Source: Bacteroidota bacterium
GTDB taxonomy: Bacteria > Bacteroidota > Bacteroidia > B-17B0 > Aurantibacillaceae
Assembly (NCBI GenBank): GCA_019638705.1
Contig: JAHBTI010000010.1
Location: 1 to 64,000, forward strand
DNA length: 64,000 nucleotides
Reading direction: 5' to 3'
Of this stretch, positions 34,199 through 45,284 are shown piece after piece; position 1 is the stretch's first letter, and every line of letters begins with the position of its first letter. The translations under genes were made by a program, and so were the position numbers. The notes beneath the pieces were generated by a model. The model was not told the DNA's origin. It ran no database searches and was given only the letters and a program-made list of their open reading frames with translations.

Positions 34199-35140
34199 AT
34201 GCACAGATTTATTGAGAAAGTTATCGGGTTAGACTTAGTAGCAAAAACCCCGCTCGGCAGAGCCAAAGCATTTATAAAATTCAGGGTTTTGGTGAGGCGC
34301 GAATTAATTAACTCTTTTCTTATTGTTATTGGCGTGTTTTCAGCCGCTTTTGGCTTGGAAAGTTTTTTGTTGCCCAACAATTTTATTGACGGCGGCATTA
34401 CCGGCGTTTCGCTTTTGGTAAATGCCCGTTTCGGTTGGAATTTATCGTGGCTCATCGTTATTCTCAACCTTCCTTTTGTGTATTTGGCATACAAACAAAT
34501 CGGCAAAAACTTTGTTATTAAAACCGCTTTGGGTATTGCGGGCTTGGCACTTTGCATTGCTTTTGTACACTTTCCCATTCTTACAGACGATACATTATTA
34601 GTTGCCGTTTTTGGCGGTTTGTTTTTGGGCGCGGGCATAGGGCTTACCATGCGCGGCGGCGGCACTATGGACGGCACGGAGGTAATGGCAATTGCACTGA
34701 GCAGAAATTCAAGTTTAAGCGTGGGCGATATTATTATGATTGTAAACGTGGTGATATTCTCTTTCGCGGCGTGGTTGCTCTCTTTTGAAACTGCCCTGTA
34801 TTCCATTTTATCGTACTTTAGCGCGTCAAAAACCATTGACTTTATTATTGAGGGGATTGAAGAGTATATGGGCGTAACCATTGTATCAGCTAAAAACGAA
34901 GAAATACGCAGCATGATTATTCACGACATGGGGCGCGGCGTTACGCTGTATAAAGGCGAGCGCGGTTACGGAAAATCGGGCGAAAAAGGCGACGTGAATA
35001 TTATTTACACCGTTATTACCCGTTTGGAAGTGGCAAAGCTAAAAACAGAAATTGAAAAAATTGACCCGGCGGCATTTGTGGTGATGAACAGTATTAAAGA
35101 CACCAAGGGCGGTATGATTAAAAAAAGAGCACTTCATTAA
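34199..35140 (+). CDS. YitT family membrane protein
   Basis: 313 residues. After a soluble start of about 35 residues come five or six hydrophobic segments (about 36-60, 75-100, 108-130, 135-155, 180-200) in a YitT/DUF161 domain, with 'NNFIDGGITGVSLL' and 'GGGTMDGTEVMAIALSR' as family motifs. The C-terminal DUF2179 domain ('TLYKGERGYGKSGEKGDVNIIYTVITRLE') is cytoplasmic. Transport substrate is unknown. The short Gly-rich loops between helices are intact. The gap to the MMPL gene (35141-35230) is made of degenerate 'tttaaagttgaa' and 'atttagaattt' repeats. Confidence 0.88.
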   Translation: MHRFIEKVIGLDLVAKTPLGRAKAFIKFRVLVRRELINSFLIVIGVFSAAFGLESFLLPNNFIDGGITGVSLLVNARFGWNLSWLIVILNLPFVYLAYKQIGKNFVIKTALGIAGLALCIAFVHFPILTDDTLLVAVFGGLFLGAGIGLTMRGGGTMDGTEVMAIALSRNSSLSVGDIIMIVNVVIFSFAAWLLSFETALYSILSYFSASKTIDFIIEGIEEYMGVTIVSAKNEEIRSMIIHDMGRGVTLYKGERGYGKSGEKGDVNIIYTVITRLEVAKLKTEIEKIDPAAFVVMNSIKDTKGGMIKKRALH

Positions 35141-35230
35141 GTTTAAAGTTGAAGATTGGAGTTTGAAGTTTAAAGTTGGCAGTTTTAGAATTTAGAGTTT
35201 AAAAATTAGGATTTAGAATTTAGAAGAATT

Positions 35231-37594
35231 ATGTGGAAAGCATTTTCAACACTATTATTAAGAAATAAAATTACGTTTACAACCGTTGTGTTAATTCTCT
35301 CGGCGTTTATGGGCTACCAAGCCTCTAAAATGGAACTGAGTTACGAGTTTGCAAAAATTTTACCCGACAGCGACAGTACCTTTATTGAATATCAAAATTT
35401 CAAAAAAACGTTTGGCGAAGACGGCAGCGTCATGGTAATGGGCTTTGCCGACAAAGATTTGTTTCAGTTAGAAAAATTTAAAGACTGGCAGGAAGTCAGT
35501 AAAAACCTGAAAAACATTGCGGGTGTAAAAAATGTGTTGTCTTTACCCACCATTTACAATTTGGTGAGAAACGACAGTTTGGAAACATTTGAGTTTGTAC
35601 CGCTTATTCAGGACAGCCTAAAAACGCAAGCCGATGTGGACAAGCTGAAAAATGACATTTATGCTTTGCCTTTTTACGAAGGCATTTTGTATAACAAAGA
35701 AACAGGCGCAAACATTGTTGCCATTACGTTCAACAAAAAAGATTTGGACTCAAAACGCCGCCTGGATATGGTAAAAGAAATTACCGCCTTGGGCGATGAA
35801 TTTGCGGAAAAACACCAGGTAGAAATGCACTATTCGGGTATGCCATACATTCGTGCGCAACTGATGACAAAAGTTTCGCAGGAAATGTCGTTGTTTTTGG
35901 GATTGGCGGTGTTGGTTACAGCCATTATTTTATGGGCATTTTTCCGTTCGTTTTCTACGGTGTTCTTTTCACTCATTACCACTATCATCGGCGTGGTGTG
36001 GTCTATCGGCATTATGCAGTTATTCGGGTATCGCATCACGGCATTGTCGGGATTAATTGCACCGCTTGTTATGGTAATTGGTTTGCCCAACTGCATTTTT
36101 CTCATCAACAAATATCAAAACGAATTTTTAAAGCACGGCAATAAAATAAAAGCCATTGCGCGCAGTGTAGAAACGCAGGGCGTAACGTTATTTTTGGCAA
36201 ACATCACCACCTCAATCGGCTTTGCGGTATTGTATTTCACCAAAAGTTCCATGCTGGTAGAATTTGGCGTGGTGGCTTCTATCAGCGTAATGACCACTTT
36301 TTTTATTACGCTGATAATGATTCCGATTATCCTGAACATATTGCCTACTCCAAAAGCAAAATATACCAAACATCAGGAGGGAAAACGCATTAACGGCATT
36401 TTAAATGTTATTGACAGATTGGTGCAAAATCACCGCACGGCTATTTATACCATTTCAACCGTTGTGGCTGTGCTTGGTATTGTTGGCATGAAATTTATTG
36501 ACATGAACGGTTATGTGGTGGACGATTTGCCAAGCAAAGACCCTGTTTATACCGACCTGCATTTTTTTGAAGATAATTTTAAAGGCGTGCTTCCGTTTGA
36601 AATTTCGGTGGATACCAAAAAACCAAACGGTTTGTTTGCCGACAATGCCCAGGCTGTTTACAAAGTAAAACTATTGCAGCGCACCTTTGAAGAATACGAC
36701 ATTTTCTCAAAACCCTTGTCAATAGTGGAAGGTATAAGTTTTTCGTATCAGGCATACAAAGGCGGAAATCCGAAATTTTATAAAGTGCCGAGCGTAACGG
36801 ATTTAAAAAAGTTATCGGACTATCAAGGCTCGCTGAAAGGGCAAGGCAACAAACTGCAAAGTTTTGTGGACAGCACCAAACAAACAACACGCATCAGTTA
36901 TCAGGCACGCGACATAGGCTCTAAAAAAATGAAACTGCTGATGAACGAACTCCGCCCGCGCATTGATTCTATTTTTGACCCGAAAGAATACGATGTTCAC
37001 GTTACGGGACACAGTTTGGTGTTTTTAAAAAGCAACGATTACCTGCTTTCCAACCTCATTGAAAGTTTAATTATTGAAATTATTTTAATTGCCATTGTGG
37101 GCATCGCGCTGTTCCGTTCGGTGCGCATTATTTTATTGTCAAAACTGCCCTGCTTAATTCCTTTGGTTATTACGGCAGGCGTTATGGGCTTTTTAGACAT
37201 TCGCTTTAAACCTTCCACCATTTTAATTTTCAGCATTGCCTTCGGCATCTCGTCAGACGGCACGGTGTATTTCCTTTCCAAATACCGACAGGAATTAAAA
37301 AAAGGTGCAAAATCTGCGGCAGCAGCCATTTCTGCGGCTATTAAAGAAACAGGTTTAAGCATGGTTTACACGGCAACCATTTTGTTCTGCGGTTTTGCTA
37401 TTTTCTCGGCTTCAAGTTTTGGCGGCACACAGGCTATGGGCGTATTGGTTTCGCTTACTTTGTTAATGAGTATGTTTACCAATTTAATTTTGTTGCCTGC
37501 CATTTTACTTTCTATTCACAACCGCACAGTTCCAAAAGAACTGATGGCAGATATGGACGAACCTTTGGTGGATATTGAAGAAGATGAAGACTGA
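35231..37594 (+). CDS. MMPL/RND-family transporter
   Basis: 787 residues with the RND plan: helix 1 at about 12-30, a large periplasmic loop to about 215, helices 2-6 (about 220-365, with 'FFRSFSTVFFSLITTIIGVVWS' and 'GLIAPLVMVIGLPNCIFLINKYQNE'), helix 7 near 395, a second loop, and helices 8-12 in the last 200 residues ('FSIAFGISSDGTVYFLSKYRQEL'). The acidic tail is cytoplasmic. Such pumps move lipids, hopanoids or drugs across the inner membrane. No membrane-fusion partner or outer-membrane channel is adjacent, which favours a lipid or hydrophobic cargo. Confidence 0.88.
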   Translation: MWKAFSTLLLRNKITFTTVVLILSAFMGYQASKMELSYEFAKILPDSDSTFIEYQNFKKTFGEDGSVMVMGFADKDLFQLEKFKDWQEVSKNLKNIAGVKNVLSLPTIYNLVRNDSLETFEFVPLIQDSLKTQADVDKLKNDIYALPFYEGILYNKETGANIVAITFNKKDLDSKRRLDMVKEITALGDEFAEKHQVEMHYSGMPYIRAQLMTKVSQEMSLFLGLAVLVTAIILWAFFRSFSTVFFSLITTIIGVVWSIGIMQLFGYRITALSGLIAPLVMVIGLPNCIFLINKYQNEFLKHGNKIKAIARSVETQGVTLFLANITTSIGFAVLYFTKSSMLVEFGVVASISVMTTFFITLIMIPIILNILPTPKAKYTKHQEGKRINGILNVIDRLVQNHRTAIYTISTVVAVLGIVGMKFIDMNGYVVDDLPSKDPVYTDLHFFEDNFKGVLPFEISVDTKKPNGLFADNAQAVYKVKLLQRTFEEYDIFSKPLSIVEGISFSYQAYKGGNPKFYKVPSVTDLKKLSDYQGSLKGQGNKLQSFVDSTKQTTRISYQARDIGSKKMKLLMNELRPRIDSIFDPKEYDVHVTGHSLVFLKSNDYLLSNLIESLIIEIILIAIVGIALFRSVRIILLSKLPCLIPLVITAGVMGFLDIRFKPSTILIFSIAFGISSDGTVYFLSKYRQELKKGAKSAAAAISAAIKETGLSMVYTATILFCGFAIFSASSFGGTQAMGVLVSLTLLMSMFTNLILLPAILLSIHNRTVPKELMADMDEPLVDIEEDED

Positions 37595-37699
37595 ATTAAA
37601 AAGTAACATTGAACGTTGATAATTGAACATTTTAAATGTCAGATGTTCAATTATCCATGTTACTTTTTTTCAAAAGCGAAAAAACATTTTTCTACCTTT

Positions 37700-38707
37700 A
37701 TGAAAGTGCTCAAACCTTTCTGTATATTTTTTCTTTTTATTTTAGTTTTTTCATCTTGCAAAAAGCCGAAAGAAAATACGCCTGCACCTGCTCCACCGCC
37801 AAGTAATCCGCCGGCTATGCTCTGCGCTACTTTGTCTGCACCGCCCGTAGGCTTCTATTTTAAAGATTCTACCATAAATGCCAACCAAAACATAAAGGCT
37901 TTTTTTTATAATCCGTTAAAAGACAACGAAATTATTTATGTGGCAGAGGGCGACGGCTTTGGTTACAACAAACTATACGCATACAGCATTCTCACAAAAA
38001 AAACCATTTACTTGGGAAATTGCTGGAATTATTTGCCGCAGGTAAACAAACAGGGTTGGATTGTATTCAGCAGCGCAGATTTTAATATTTACAAAATAAA
38101 AACCAACGGCGACAGTTTAACGCAACTTACGTTTAACCATTTATGCCATAATCCGCAATGGGATTATACGGGTAAAAAAATGTATTATTTTCAATCGGCA
38201 TTTAACGCGCAGCCCGCGCAGTTTATACAGGCAAGCACCAACGGAAACCCTGAAAATTCTTTGCCTGCCGAACTTTCGGTATTGACTATGTGCAAGAAAA
38301 AAAACGGAATGGCTCACTTAAAACACACCGGCGGTTACGTTTCGGTTTACTACACCGACATCACCGCAAATTCCGAAACACTTATTTTTACCATGAAATC
38401 GGTTTCCGCATCATCACCCGAATTAACGTTTGGCAATTTAACTTTTGACAACAACGATGAAAACCTGTACTGGAACACCAACGAAGGGATTTATACTTAC
38501 AACTTGGAAACAAAACAAATTACCCAACGCTTAAAAAACTGCGAAACCCTGATTTATACCTGCCCCATGACTTCCTTTGACTCTGATGAAATAAGCTACT
38601 CCTGCCACATCATAAAACAATTGGATTACATCACACTTTTTCATGCTTACAAAACGTTTCAGATAAACACCAAAACGCAGGCAATAAAAGAATTTAAGGT
38701 GTTTTAA
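37700..38707 (+). CDS. Lipoprotein with WD40/TolB-like beta-propeller
   Basis: 335 residues from the ATG at 37700. The frame opens at 37616, but the signal peptide 'MKVLKPFCIFFLFILVFSSC' fixes the start, with a lipobox Cys at residue 20. A Pro-rich linker ('TPAPAPPPSNPP') precedes repeated beta units such as 'NEIIYVAEGDG', 'KQGWIVFSSADFNIYKIKTNGDSLTQLT' and 'HNPQWDYTGKKMYY', the pattern of TolB-like propellers. Probably outer-membrane anchored, facing the periplasm. Partner unknown. A TACCTTTA stretch just before the ATG may be its -7 element. Confidence 0.8.
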   Translation: MKVLKPFCIFFLFILVFSSCKKPKENTPAPAPPPSNPPAMLCATLSAPPVGFYFKDSTINANQNIKAFFYNPLKDNEIIYVAEGDGFGYNKLYAYSILTKKTIYLGNCWNYLPQVNKQGWIVFSSADFNIYKIKTNGDSLTQLTFNHLCHNPQWDYTGKKMYYFQSAFNAQPAQFIQASTNGNPENSLPAELSVLTMCKKKNGMAHLKHTGGYVSVYYTDITANSETLIFTMKSVSASSPELTFGNLTFDNNDENLYWNTNEGIYTYNLETKQITQRLKNCETLIYTCPMTSFDSDEISYSCHIIKQLDYITLFHAYKTFQINTKTQAIKEFKVF

Positions 38708-38779
38708 TTAACAAAAATCTCCTTTTCTGTTAAAAATTAATTCCTCTCAAACCTGCGTTATTATTGTACTTTAGCGGTT

Positions 38780-41413
38780 ATGACGAAAGCGAGCGAAGTG
38801 AAAGAAACCCCCTTAATGAAACAATACAACAGCGTAAAGGCAAAATATCCCGATGCTATTTTGTTGTTTCGTGTGGGCGATTTTTACGAAACCTTTGGCG
38901 AAGATGCGGTGAAAGCTTCAAAAGTGTTGGGTATTGTTTTAACCAAACGCGCCAACGGCTCTGCTTCTCATATTGAATTGGCAGGCTTTCCGCATCATTC
39001 GTTGGATTCGTATTTACCGAAACTCGTTCGTGCAGGTTATCGCGTTGCAATCTGTGACCAGTTGGAAGACCCGAAACTGGCGAAAGGTATTGTGAAACGC
39101 GGCATTACCGAATTGGTAACACCCGGCGTAAGTTTCAACGACAAAATTTTAAATCACCAGCAAAACAATTTTCTCGCTTCCATTCATTTTGAAAAAGACC
39201 AAGCAGGTTTAGCTTTGTGCGATGTTTCCACAGGCGAGTTTTTGGTGGGACAAGGTTCGCTACAATACATAGAAAAATTATTGCAAAATTTTAAGCCGAA
39301 CGAATTGTTGTTTGAAAAAAATAAACGCGCGCGTTTGGACGAATTGGTGAGTGAACGTTTTTATTCCTTTGGTTTGGACGATTGGGCATTTACTTACGAT
39401 TACGGTTACGAAAGTTTGACGAAACATTTTGAAACAACTTCTTTAAAAGGTTTTGGCATTGAAAATCAAACGCTCGCCATTCAAGCCTGCGGCGCAATTT
39501 TGCATTACCTCAACGAAACCAAGCACGACAAATTAAAACACATTACCAAAGTAAGCCGCATTGAAGAAGACAATTATGTGTGGTTAGATAAATTCACCAT
39601 TCGCAATTTGGAATTGTACGGCACTAATCACGAAAACGGAAAAAGTTTAATTGACGTGATTGACAAAACCGTCAGCCCCATGGGTTCGCGCTTGCTGAAA
39701 CGCTGGCTGGCTTTGCCTTTGAAAAACAGTGATGCGATTAATGAACGTTTAAACGCCGTTGAATTTTTTGTGTTGCATCAAGACGAACGCGACAACTTAA
39801 TTTCTCTTTTAAAAGAAGTCGGCGACTTGGAACGTTTGATTTCCAAAATTGCGGCGGCGCGCGTTAATCCGCGTGAGTTGGTACATTTAAAAACATCGCT
39901 GCGCATCATTGCAGAAATAAAAGAGAAAATAAAATCGTCTGAAAACAATACGCTGCAAAAAATTGCCGACCAGCTTAATCCTTGTGAACTCGCGCTCTCT
40001 CGCTTAAACAACGAGTTAAACGAAGATGCTCCCGTAAATGTGCTGAAAGGAAACGTAATCAAAAAAGGTGTGAATGCAGAATTAGATGAATTGCGCGAAA
40101 TTGCATTTCACGGTAAAGATTATCTCTTGCAAATTCAGCAACGAGAAACGGAAAAGACAGGCATTTCGTCGCTGAAAGTGGCTTATAACAATGTATTCGG
40201 CTATTATTTGGAAGTTACCAACGTTCATAAAGACAAAGTTCCCAACGATTGGATACGCAAACAAACATTGACAAATGCCGAGCGTTACATCACGCCCGAA
40301 TTAAAAACCTACGAAGAAAAAATTCTGGGCGCAGAAGAAAAAATAATGAACCTTGAACAAAATTTGTTTGAAACGTTGGTGCGCGATTTGAGCGAATACA
40401 TTGTTCCCATTCAATTGAATGCAAGCCTGCTTGCCAAGTTAGACGTGCTTTGCGGCTTTGCGACTTTGGCGAATGAAAATAATTACAACCGTCCGAAATT
40501 CAATGACGGTTTTGCGATTGACATTATTGAAGGGCGACACCCTGTGATTGAAAAACAATTACCTGCCGGAAATGACTATGTAAGCAACTCGGTTTATTTG
40601 GACAACGACAACACGCAAATTATGATGATTACCGGTCCGAACATGAGCGGTAAATCTGCGTTGTTGCGACAAACGGCTTTGATTGTCTTGCTCGCGCAAA
40701 TAGGAAGTTTTGTTCCCGCGCAGGAAGCAAATTTGAGTATAGTAGATAAAATTTTTACGCGCGTGGGCGCAACCGATAATATCAGTTCGGGCGAATCAAC
40801 TTTTATGGTGGAAATGAACGAAACGGCAAGTATTTTAAATAATTTGAGCGACAGAAGCTTGGTGTTGCTTGATGAAATCGGTCGCGGCACTTCTACTTAC
40901 GACGGTATTTCCATTGCGTGGAGCATTGCAGAGTTTATTCACAATCAACCGACAAAACGCGCAAAAACCTTGTTTGCTACACACTATCACGAATTAAACG
41001 ACATGAGCAATTTATTTCCGCGCATTAAAAACTTTAATGTGAGTGTAAAGGAAAGCGGAAACAAAATTATTTTCCTGCGCAAACTCGCGGAGGGCGGCAG
41101 CGAACACAGCTTTGGTATTCATGTGGCACGCATGGCGGGAATGCCGAATTATGTGATTGAACGCGCCAACGTGATTTTAAAAAAATTGGAAAAAGAACAC
41201 GAGTTTGAATTGCAAGGCTCTGAAACGTTAGTAGCAAATGGTAACTCAACGCTTCCAAAAAATAACGGCGAAATGCAGTTGAGTTTTTTTCAACTCAATG
41301 ACCCTGTGTTGCAACAAATAAAAGAAGATATTTTGAAAGTGGACATCAACACGCTTACGCCTGTGGAAGCCCTGATGAAACTGAATGAAATTAAACGTGC
41401 TTTGGGTGAATGA
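38780..41413 (+). CDS. mutS: DNA mismatch repair protein MutS
   Basis: 877 residues, full length. Domain I shows the mismatch-binding '[13 protein letters not shown]' (Phe-x-Glu). The ATPase shows Walker A '[15 protein letters not shown]', '[13 protein letters not shown]', Walker B '[16 protein letters not shown]' and 'FATHYHEL'. It recognises base mismatches and starts repair with MutL. The ATG at 38780 is preceded by a TACTTTAG -7-like element. The stop overlaps the next gene by 4 nt (ATGA). The protein seems complete. Confidence 0.98.
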   Translation: MTKASEVKETPLMKQYNSVKAKYPDAILLFRVGDFYETFGEDAVKASKVLGIVLTKRANGSASHIELAGFPHHSLDSYLPKLVRAGYRVAICDQLEDPKLAKGIVKRGITELVTPGVSFNDKILNHQQNNFLASIHFEKDQAGLALCDVSTGEFLVGQGSLQYIEKLLQNFKPNELLFEKNKRARLDELVSERFYSFGLDDWAFTYDYGYESLTKHFETTSLKGFGIENQTLAIQACGAILHYLNETKHDKLKHITKVSRIEEDNYVWLDKFTIRNLELYGTNHENGKSLIDVIDKTVSPMGSRLLKRWLALPLKNSDAINERLNAVEFFVLHQDERDNLISLLKEVGDLERLISKIAAARVNPRELVHLKTSLRIIAEIKEKIKSSENNTLQKIADQLNPCELALSRLNNELNEDAPVNVLKGNVIKKGVNAELDELREIAFHGKDYLLQIQQRETEKTGISSLKVAYNNVFGYYLEVTNVHKDKVPNDWIRKQTLTNAERYITPELKTYEEKILGAEEKIMNLEQNLFETLVRDLSEYIVPIQLNASLLAKLDVLCGFATLANENNYNRPKFNDGFAIDIIEGRHPVIEKQLPAGNDYVSNSVYLDNDNTQIMMITGPNMSGKSALLRQTALIVLLAQIGSFVPAQEANLSIVDKIFTRVGATDNISSGESTFMVEMNETASILNNLSDRSLVLLDEIGRGTSTYDGISIAWSIAEFIHNQPTKRAKTLFATHYHELNDMSNLFPRIKNFNVSVKESGNKIIFLRKLAEGGSEHSFGIHVARMAGMPNYVIERANVILKKLEKEHEFELQGSETLVANGNSTLPKNNGEMQLSFFQLNDPVLQQIKEDILKVDINTLTPVEALMKLNEIKRALGE

Positions 41414-42585
41414 AATTTTTTAAAATTATTTTTCTGACACTTGTTTTTTGTCTTGCAACACAATTTGTTTCAGCACAAGACAGTTTGCCGAAAAATAATT
41501 TTGCTCCCGCTCTCATCATTTATCCCGCTTACACGCCAAAAACCTATCCGAGTGCAACCAACAATTATGTTTCTGTATTAATTGGTGGGGGTATTAATTT
41601 TAAACTCAACGGAAAAGACAAGTGGCATCAACATTATAATTTTCCGTTTTTTGGTTTTGACCTGTTTTACGGAATGTTTGATAAGTCTTCGGAACTCGGT
41701 CAGGTTATAGGTTTTACGCCTTGTATGCAAATTTCAAATGCCAAAAACGACCGAAAAATGAAATTGAAAATCGGGCTTGGCGCGGCGTATTTTAATAAAC
41801 CGTACAACGTTGTTTCTAACCCGAATAATTTTTACATCGGTTCTCATTTTACCAACATGACCGCAATTTCTGTGTTGTGGGAACGCAAATTGCAAAACAA
41901 TTTTTATTTCAGTTACGGCGCGGGCATTGTGCATTTTTCAAACGGACACACGCGCTTACCCAATGTTGGTTTGAATTTAATTTCATTAAACACAGGCATT
42001 CGCTTCAATAAAAACAATGCGACTTACACGCACAAAATTGACAGCGTAAAAAACAGAATTACTTACGCCGTAAAATTAGGTTTGGGTATGCACTCCTTCG
42101 GCGAAACTACCAAAGCCATTGGCGGACCTGATTATCCGAGCTACCATGTTTCGTTGTATGCTTCAAAGCCGTCCAAACAAATTCATATTTGGCAAGCGGG
42201 AATTACGCTCGCATACTACACAAGTTTTTACGATTATATCCGCAGCCAACAAATGGATTATAAAAATCCGCGCATGGCTTCTTCAACGGCTTTAATTTTT
42301 GCGGGACACGAATTTGTATTCGGGAAATTTGCTTTGAGCACGCAGTTGGGCATTTATTGTTACAATTCGTTTTACATACGGCAAAAAAAATTAAGCGGCA
42401 ACTGGGACGGAATGATTGAACGCATAGAAGCCTTTAATACCAACCGTTTGGGACTGATGTATTATCCGCTCAAAAAGAAAAACACGCTTAATAAATTGAA
42501 TAATCAATTATTTTTCGGCGTGTTTATTAAAGCCAATTTTGCCCAAGCGGATTTGTTTGAATATAGTGTGGGGTATGTGTTTTAA
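41410..42585 (+). CDS. PagL-like acyloxyacyl hydrolase/lipid A deacylase
   Basis: 391 residues. Signal peptide of about 22 residues ('[18 protein letters not shown]'), then a beta-barrel-like chain. The conserved catalytic region appears as '[19 protein letters not shown]' near residues 178-196, with the His-Ser-Asn pattern of PagL. PagL-type enzymes remove the 3-O acyl chain of lipid A in the outer membrane. The chain is about twice the size of PagL because of extra strands at the C-terminus. Start overlaps mutS by 4 nt. The stop codon coincides with the edge of a cassette-like site at 42583. Confidence 0.8.
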   Translation: MKFFKIIFLTLVFCLATQFVSAQDSLPKNNFAPALIIYPAYTPKTYPSATNNYVSVLIGGGINFKLNGKDKWHQHYNFPFFGFDLFYGMFDKSSELGQVIGFTPCMQISNAKNDRKMKLKIGLGAAYFNKPYNVVSNPNNFYIGSHFTNMTAISVLWERKLQNNFYFSYGAGIVHFSNGHTRLPNVGLNLISLNTGIRFNKNNATYTHKIDSVKNRITYAVKLGLGMHSFGETTKAIGGPDYPSYHVSLYASKPSKQIHIWQAGITLAYYTSFYDYIRSQQMDYKNPRMASSTALIFAGHEFVFGKFALSTQLGIYCYNSFYIRQKKLSGNWDGMIERIEAFNTNRLGLMYYPLKKKNTLNKLNNQLFFGVFIKANFAQADLFEYSVGYVF

Positions 42586-42704
42586 CGGTTCGGGCTTTGC
42601 AAATCGAAGTACAAATGTTCAATAAACGCACTGCTGTTCGTTTACGCACAAAAGTTTCATAGAAGTACTTCACCCCCCTATTGCGGCAATATCATGTTGG
42701 CGGC
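42583..42704 (-). repeat. attC-like imperfect palindrome at the edge of the accessory block
   Basis: Read on the minus strand this 122-bp stretch begins with 'GCCGCCAAC' and ends with 'CGTTAAAA'. Between lie 'tattgccgcaata' and an imperfect long hairpin with 'gaagtac' near one side, 'gtacttc' near the other and 'taaacg'/'cgttta' near its tip. Size, end motifs and fold recall chromosomal integron attC sites. It starts at the stop codon of the PagL-like gene and follows the 3' end of the TPR gene, where an attC should lie. No integrase is in the window. Confidence 0.45.
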
Positions 42705-42736
42705 TGCCCTACTGTTCGGAGTGATGTCGCCTCGTT

Positions 42737-43993
42737 TCATTCAATGATAATTTGATTGTCAAATAGTGATTTGAAAATTGAAAACGATTGCTCGTTAATG
42801 TCTTCACAACTGTCAAGCATAATAGCGTAAAATATTTTTCCTTTAAATCTGTCTTTGCTGTCAGATGCTCGGTAGTAGGTTATTTCATTTGAATTTCCTT
42901 TTGGTAGCGAAACAGGATTTTCTAAAAGCAAGCCCGCATATTTCGGTCTGTCTCGTTCAATGCCTATCATATACAAATGTCCGCCACCGATGTCTTGATA
43001 CATTGTTTTGTCTTTTATTTCGTAAGCGATTATCTTGTCATATTTATCTGAAAAAGCAATTTGTTTTTTGTCCGTATATTTTGAAACAAAAACATTTATG
43101 TAATCACTCAACTTGTCTTTGTCGTTTGCTGTTTTCATTATGAGTGCAATGGTGTAACTAATTTCTCGTCTTTTTTTATTTGCAATTTTCGGTGGATTCA
43201 TTATAAACACTGCTTGATTTTTCTGGTAGTCATAAATCTGCAAATCCCAAATTGAGTCAACTATAATTTTTATTCCCAATGGTCGTGAAGTAAAAGTTGT
43301 TTTATCACTTTGACTTGCTGTCCAAATATCTTTCTTGTCATAAGATTGATTTTTGTCAACGGGAACAATTCGCTTGTAAATTGTTTCGCCAAGTTGTTGC
43401 TGAAAACTTCCTTCATTTCCCGAAATACTTTTTACTTTGTCCATTGCGTAAATGCAATGCGAAGGCATATTTGTTACTGCTGTTGCCCAAGCGTAATCGT
43501 TCCAAAAGTCGGCAGGTTGTTGAGTAGGTAAAATCTTTTCTGCTTCAAGAAAATTGTCAATGGCAGAAGTCGGGACATTTGAAAGTGCATAGTGATAACC
43601 AAGAAACCAATAAACACGAAAATCTTTTGGACTGCTCTTAACTGCCTCGTCATAATTTTTTACGGCAATGCTGTAATAAGCGGTGTCGTCCATGTTGTAG
43701 AGATAATGTGCAATGTCGCCAAGAAGCAAATAAGTTTCTGTGTTCTTTGTCTTGAGTGCTGAAAAACTTTTGTAGTGTCCACGAAGTTGGTTTATCAAAT
43801 CTTCTTTCGGCTTGTCGTAACTCCATTCATTTGTCCAATGGTCGTAGTATTGTTTGTTGTCCTTAACGAAGTTGAATACAGTAATAAGTTTGCTGTCATT
43901 GCTGATTTTTGCAATGTCAATGTGGTTCACATTTGCAAATGTCTGAACTGTTAGTAAGGTCAGAAAAGTCAAGATATATATGTTTCTTATCAT
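42737..43993 (-). CDS. Exported TPR protein of unknown function, cassette-like context
   Basis: 418 residues: signal peptide (1-20, 'ILTFLTLLTVQTFA'), then TPR-like helices at about 90-190 ('AVKNYDEAVKSSPKDFRVYWFLGYHYA', 'AIDNFLEAEKILPT'). The second half is beta-rich and unknown. TPRs bind partner proteins. On its strand the gene starts 55 nt after a 'GTTAGTGG' motif (44048) and is followed by the attC-like site, the layout of an integron gene cassette with one gene. No paralogue in the window. Confidence 0.65.
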   Translation of the reverse strand: MIRNIYILTFLTLLTVQTFANVNHIDIAKISNDSKLITVFNFVKDNKQYYDHWTNEWSYDKPKEDLINQLRGHYKSFSALKTKNTETYLLLGDIAHYLYNMDDTAYYSIAVKNYDEAVKSSPKDFRVYWFLGYHYALSNVPTSAIDNFLEAEKILPTQQPADFWNDYAWATAVTNMPSHCIYAMDKVKSISGNEGSFQQQLGETIYKRIVPVDKNQSYDKKDIWTASQSDKTTFTSRPLGIKIIVDSIWDLQIYDYQKNQAVFIMNPPKIANKKRREISYTIALIMKTANDKDKLSDYINVFVSKYTDKKQIAFSDKYDKIIAYEIKDKTMYQDIGGGHLYMIGIERDRPKYAGLLLENPVSLPKGNSNEITYYRASDSKDRFKGKIFYAIMLDSCEDINEQSFSIFKSLFDNQIIIE

Positions 43994-44196
43994 TTGTTTT
44001 TTGTTAATGTCATTTTATGTAGCGATGTTCCACAGGGTTGCCACTAACTCCCAAATATACACAACCCTATTACATCAATCAATACAAAATGGACAACTTT
44101 CCGCCATAAAATAAGTTTTTCTTAAATCAAAAATCCCCCCTGCCCTCAAACAATAAAAAAACAAAACAGTAAAACATTTTGTGGTTTAATTTTACG

Positions 44197-44243
44197 CTAA
44201 GGAATTAAACAGAAAAAAACGGGAAAGCAAAAGTTGAGTTTAT
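44197..44243 (+). pseudogene. Remnant of a RhuM gene 3' end
   Basis: Reads 'AKELNRKKRESKS' then stop, matching the end of the intact RhuM gene at 46628 ('DKEL...KKRESES'); the DNA 'aaaaaaacgggaaagc' is the same in both. The rest of the gene is gone. The remainder of the gap 43994-44250 is AT-rich and carries only the GTTAGTGG boundary (44040-44048). Confidence 0.6.
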
Positions 44244-44250
44244 CAAAGTG

Positions 44251-44874
44251 TTAATACATAAAATTATCCCGAAAAAAATTAGATACAATGAGCGAATATG
44301 TATTCATTATCAGGAAATACGGCGTAACAACAAGCACCGACAATCCTCCCAAAATGGCACAGCCAAAAATATAAACGAGCGACAGAGTATCGCCAACTTT
44401 TGCAGAAATTTCAGCAAGCGTTGCAAACTTTTGAAAAACCACCATATACAACAGCCAGTTAAATACTGCCAGTAAAGCAAGTTTAATAAAATAGCTGATG
44501 TAACTTTCATAAAAATACTTTTTGCCTGTGGTGTGGTTTACCGCCAGCTCAAGCGTGTTTGTTTTTGTATTTACCACGCCCGAAATGTCGTCCCCGTCTT
44601 TTAGTTCTTTCAGCATAGCCGTATAGTGCGTGCGCCCTGTATAATGCTTGCCGTTAATAGAAATATGTATAATGTCTTTTGTAGTATAGTCGGTTTCCCC
44701 TGAGGTATTCAAGCCTGTTTCAAGTATTTCTTCGTCTTTGCGACCCGAAACCGTACCTTGCACGATTACTCTGTTTTTGTTATTCCATTTTTCCATAAAA
44801 TTTTCATCTTCGTTTTGATGGCACGAAATTAAACCCGATGCTAAAATTGACAGGGATAAAATTATCTTTTTCAT
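44251..44874 (-). CDS. Lipoprotein with C-terminal membrane helices, unknown function
   Basis: 207 residues. 'MKKIILSLSILASGLISCHQ' is a lipoprotein signal with Cys18. A polar beta-rich domain follows ('VIVQGTVSGRK', 'IIHISINGKHYTGRTHY'), and two or three hydrophobic helices fill residues 130-200. A lipoprotein that also has C-terminal membrane spans is uncommon; the N-terminal helix may instead simply be a membrane anchor. No family recognised. It lies in the accessory block next to a RhuM remnant. Confidence 0.6.
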   Translation of the reverse strand: MKKIILSLSILASGLISCHQNEDENFMEKWNNKNRVIVQGTVSGRKDEEILETGLNTSGETDYTTKDIIHISINGKHYTGRTHYTAMLKELKDGDDISGVVNTKTNTLELAVNHTTGKKYFYESYISYFIKLALLAVFNWLLYMVVFQKFATLAEISAKVGDTLSLVYIFGCAILGGLSVLVVTPYFLIMNTYSLIVSNFFRDNFMY

Positions 44875-44902
44875 TGTTTCTAAAGCAAATTATGAAAGGG
44901 GT

Positions 44903-45259
44903 CTATTTTCTTAAAATTTTTTCCATTGCTTTTCCTTTTGCTAATTCGTCAATCAGTTTATCTAAATAGCGGATTTCCCGTGTCAACTTTTCTTCTATAT
45001 CTTCTACACGATAACCGCAAATTACACCTGTAATTTTCGTTGCGTTCGGGTGGATGTTTGCCTGACTGAAAAAATCTTCAAAATTGGTTTTGTTGTCAAG
45101 GTGTTTTTGTAATGTTTTCTCGTCATAACCTGTGAGCCAAAATATAATTTCATCAACTTCGGCTTTGGTACGACCTTTTTTCTCGGCTTTTGTAATGTAA
45201 TGCGGATAAACTCCTGCAAAAGACATTTTGTAAACCCGTTCTTTATTTTTGTCGTGCAT
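44903..45259 (-). CDS. DUF2200 family protein
   Basis: 118 residues with the family core '[38 protein letters not shown]' and '[21 protein letters not shown]'. The first ten residues are polar, with no signal peptide. DUF2200 proteins are small cytoplasmic proteins of unknown function that are spread across phyla, often as single accessory genes. It starts near a 'GTTAGCG' boundary motif (45285-45291), so it may be a captured gene. Confidence 0.85.
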   Translation of the reverse strand: MHDKNKERVYKMSFAGVYPHYITKAEKKGRTKAEVDEIIFWLTGYDEKTLQKHLDNKTNFEDFFSQANIHPNATKITGVICGYRVEDIEEKLTREIRYLDKLIDELAKGKAMEKILRK

Positions 45260-45284
45260 TTTATTGTATGTCTAATTTTTTTTT

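Noticed and set aside
34195-34914. A 239-codon frame antisense to the YitT-like gene
   Set aside because: It lies fully within a clear membrane-protein gene and shows no domain; long antisense frames arise from codon bias here.
35141-35230. 'tttaaagttgaa' and 'atttagaattt' units before the MMPL gene, also at 58990-59040 and 60900
   Set aside because: Degenerate AT-rich sequence seen in several gaps of this window; no boundaries or structure to call an element.
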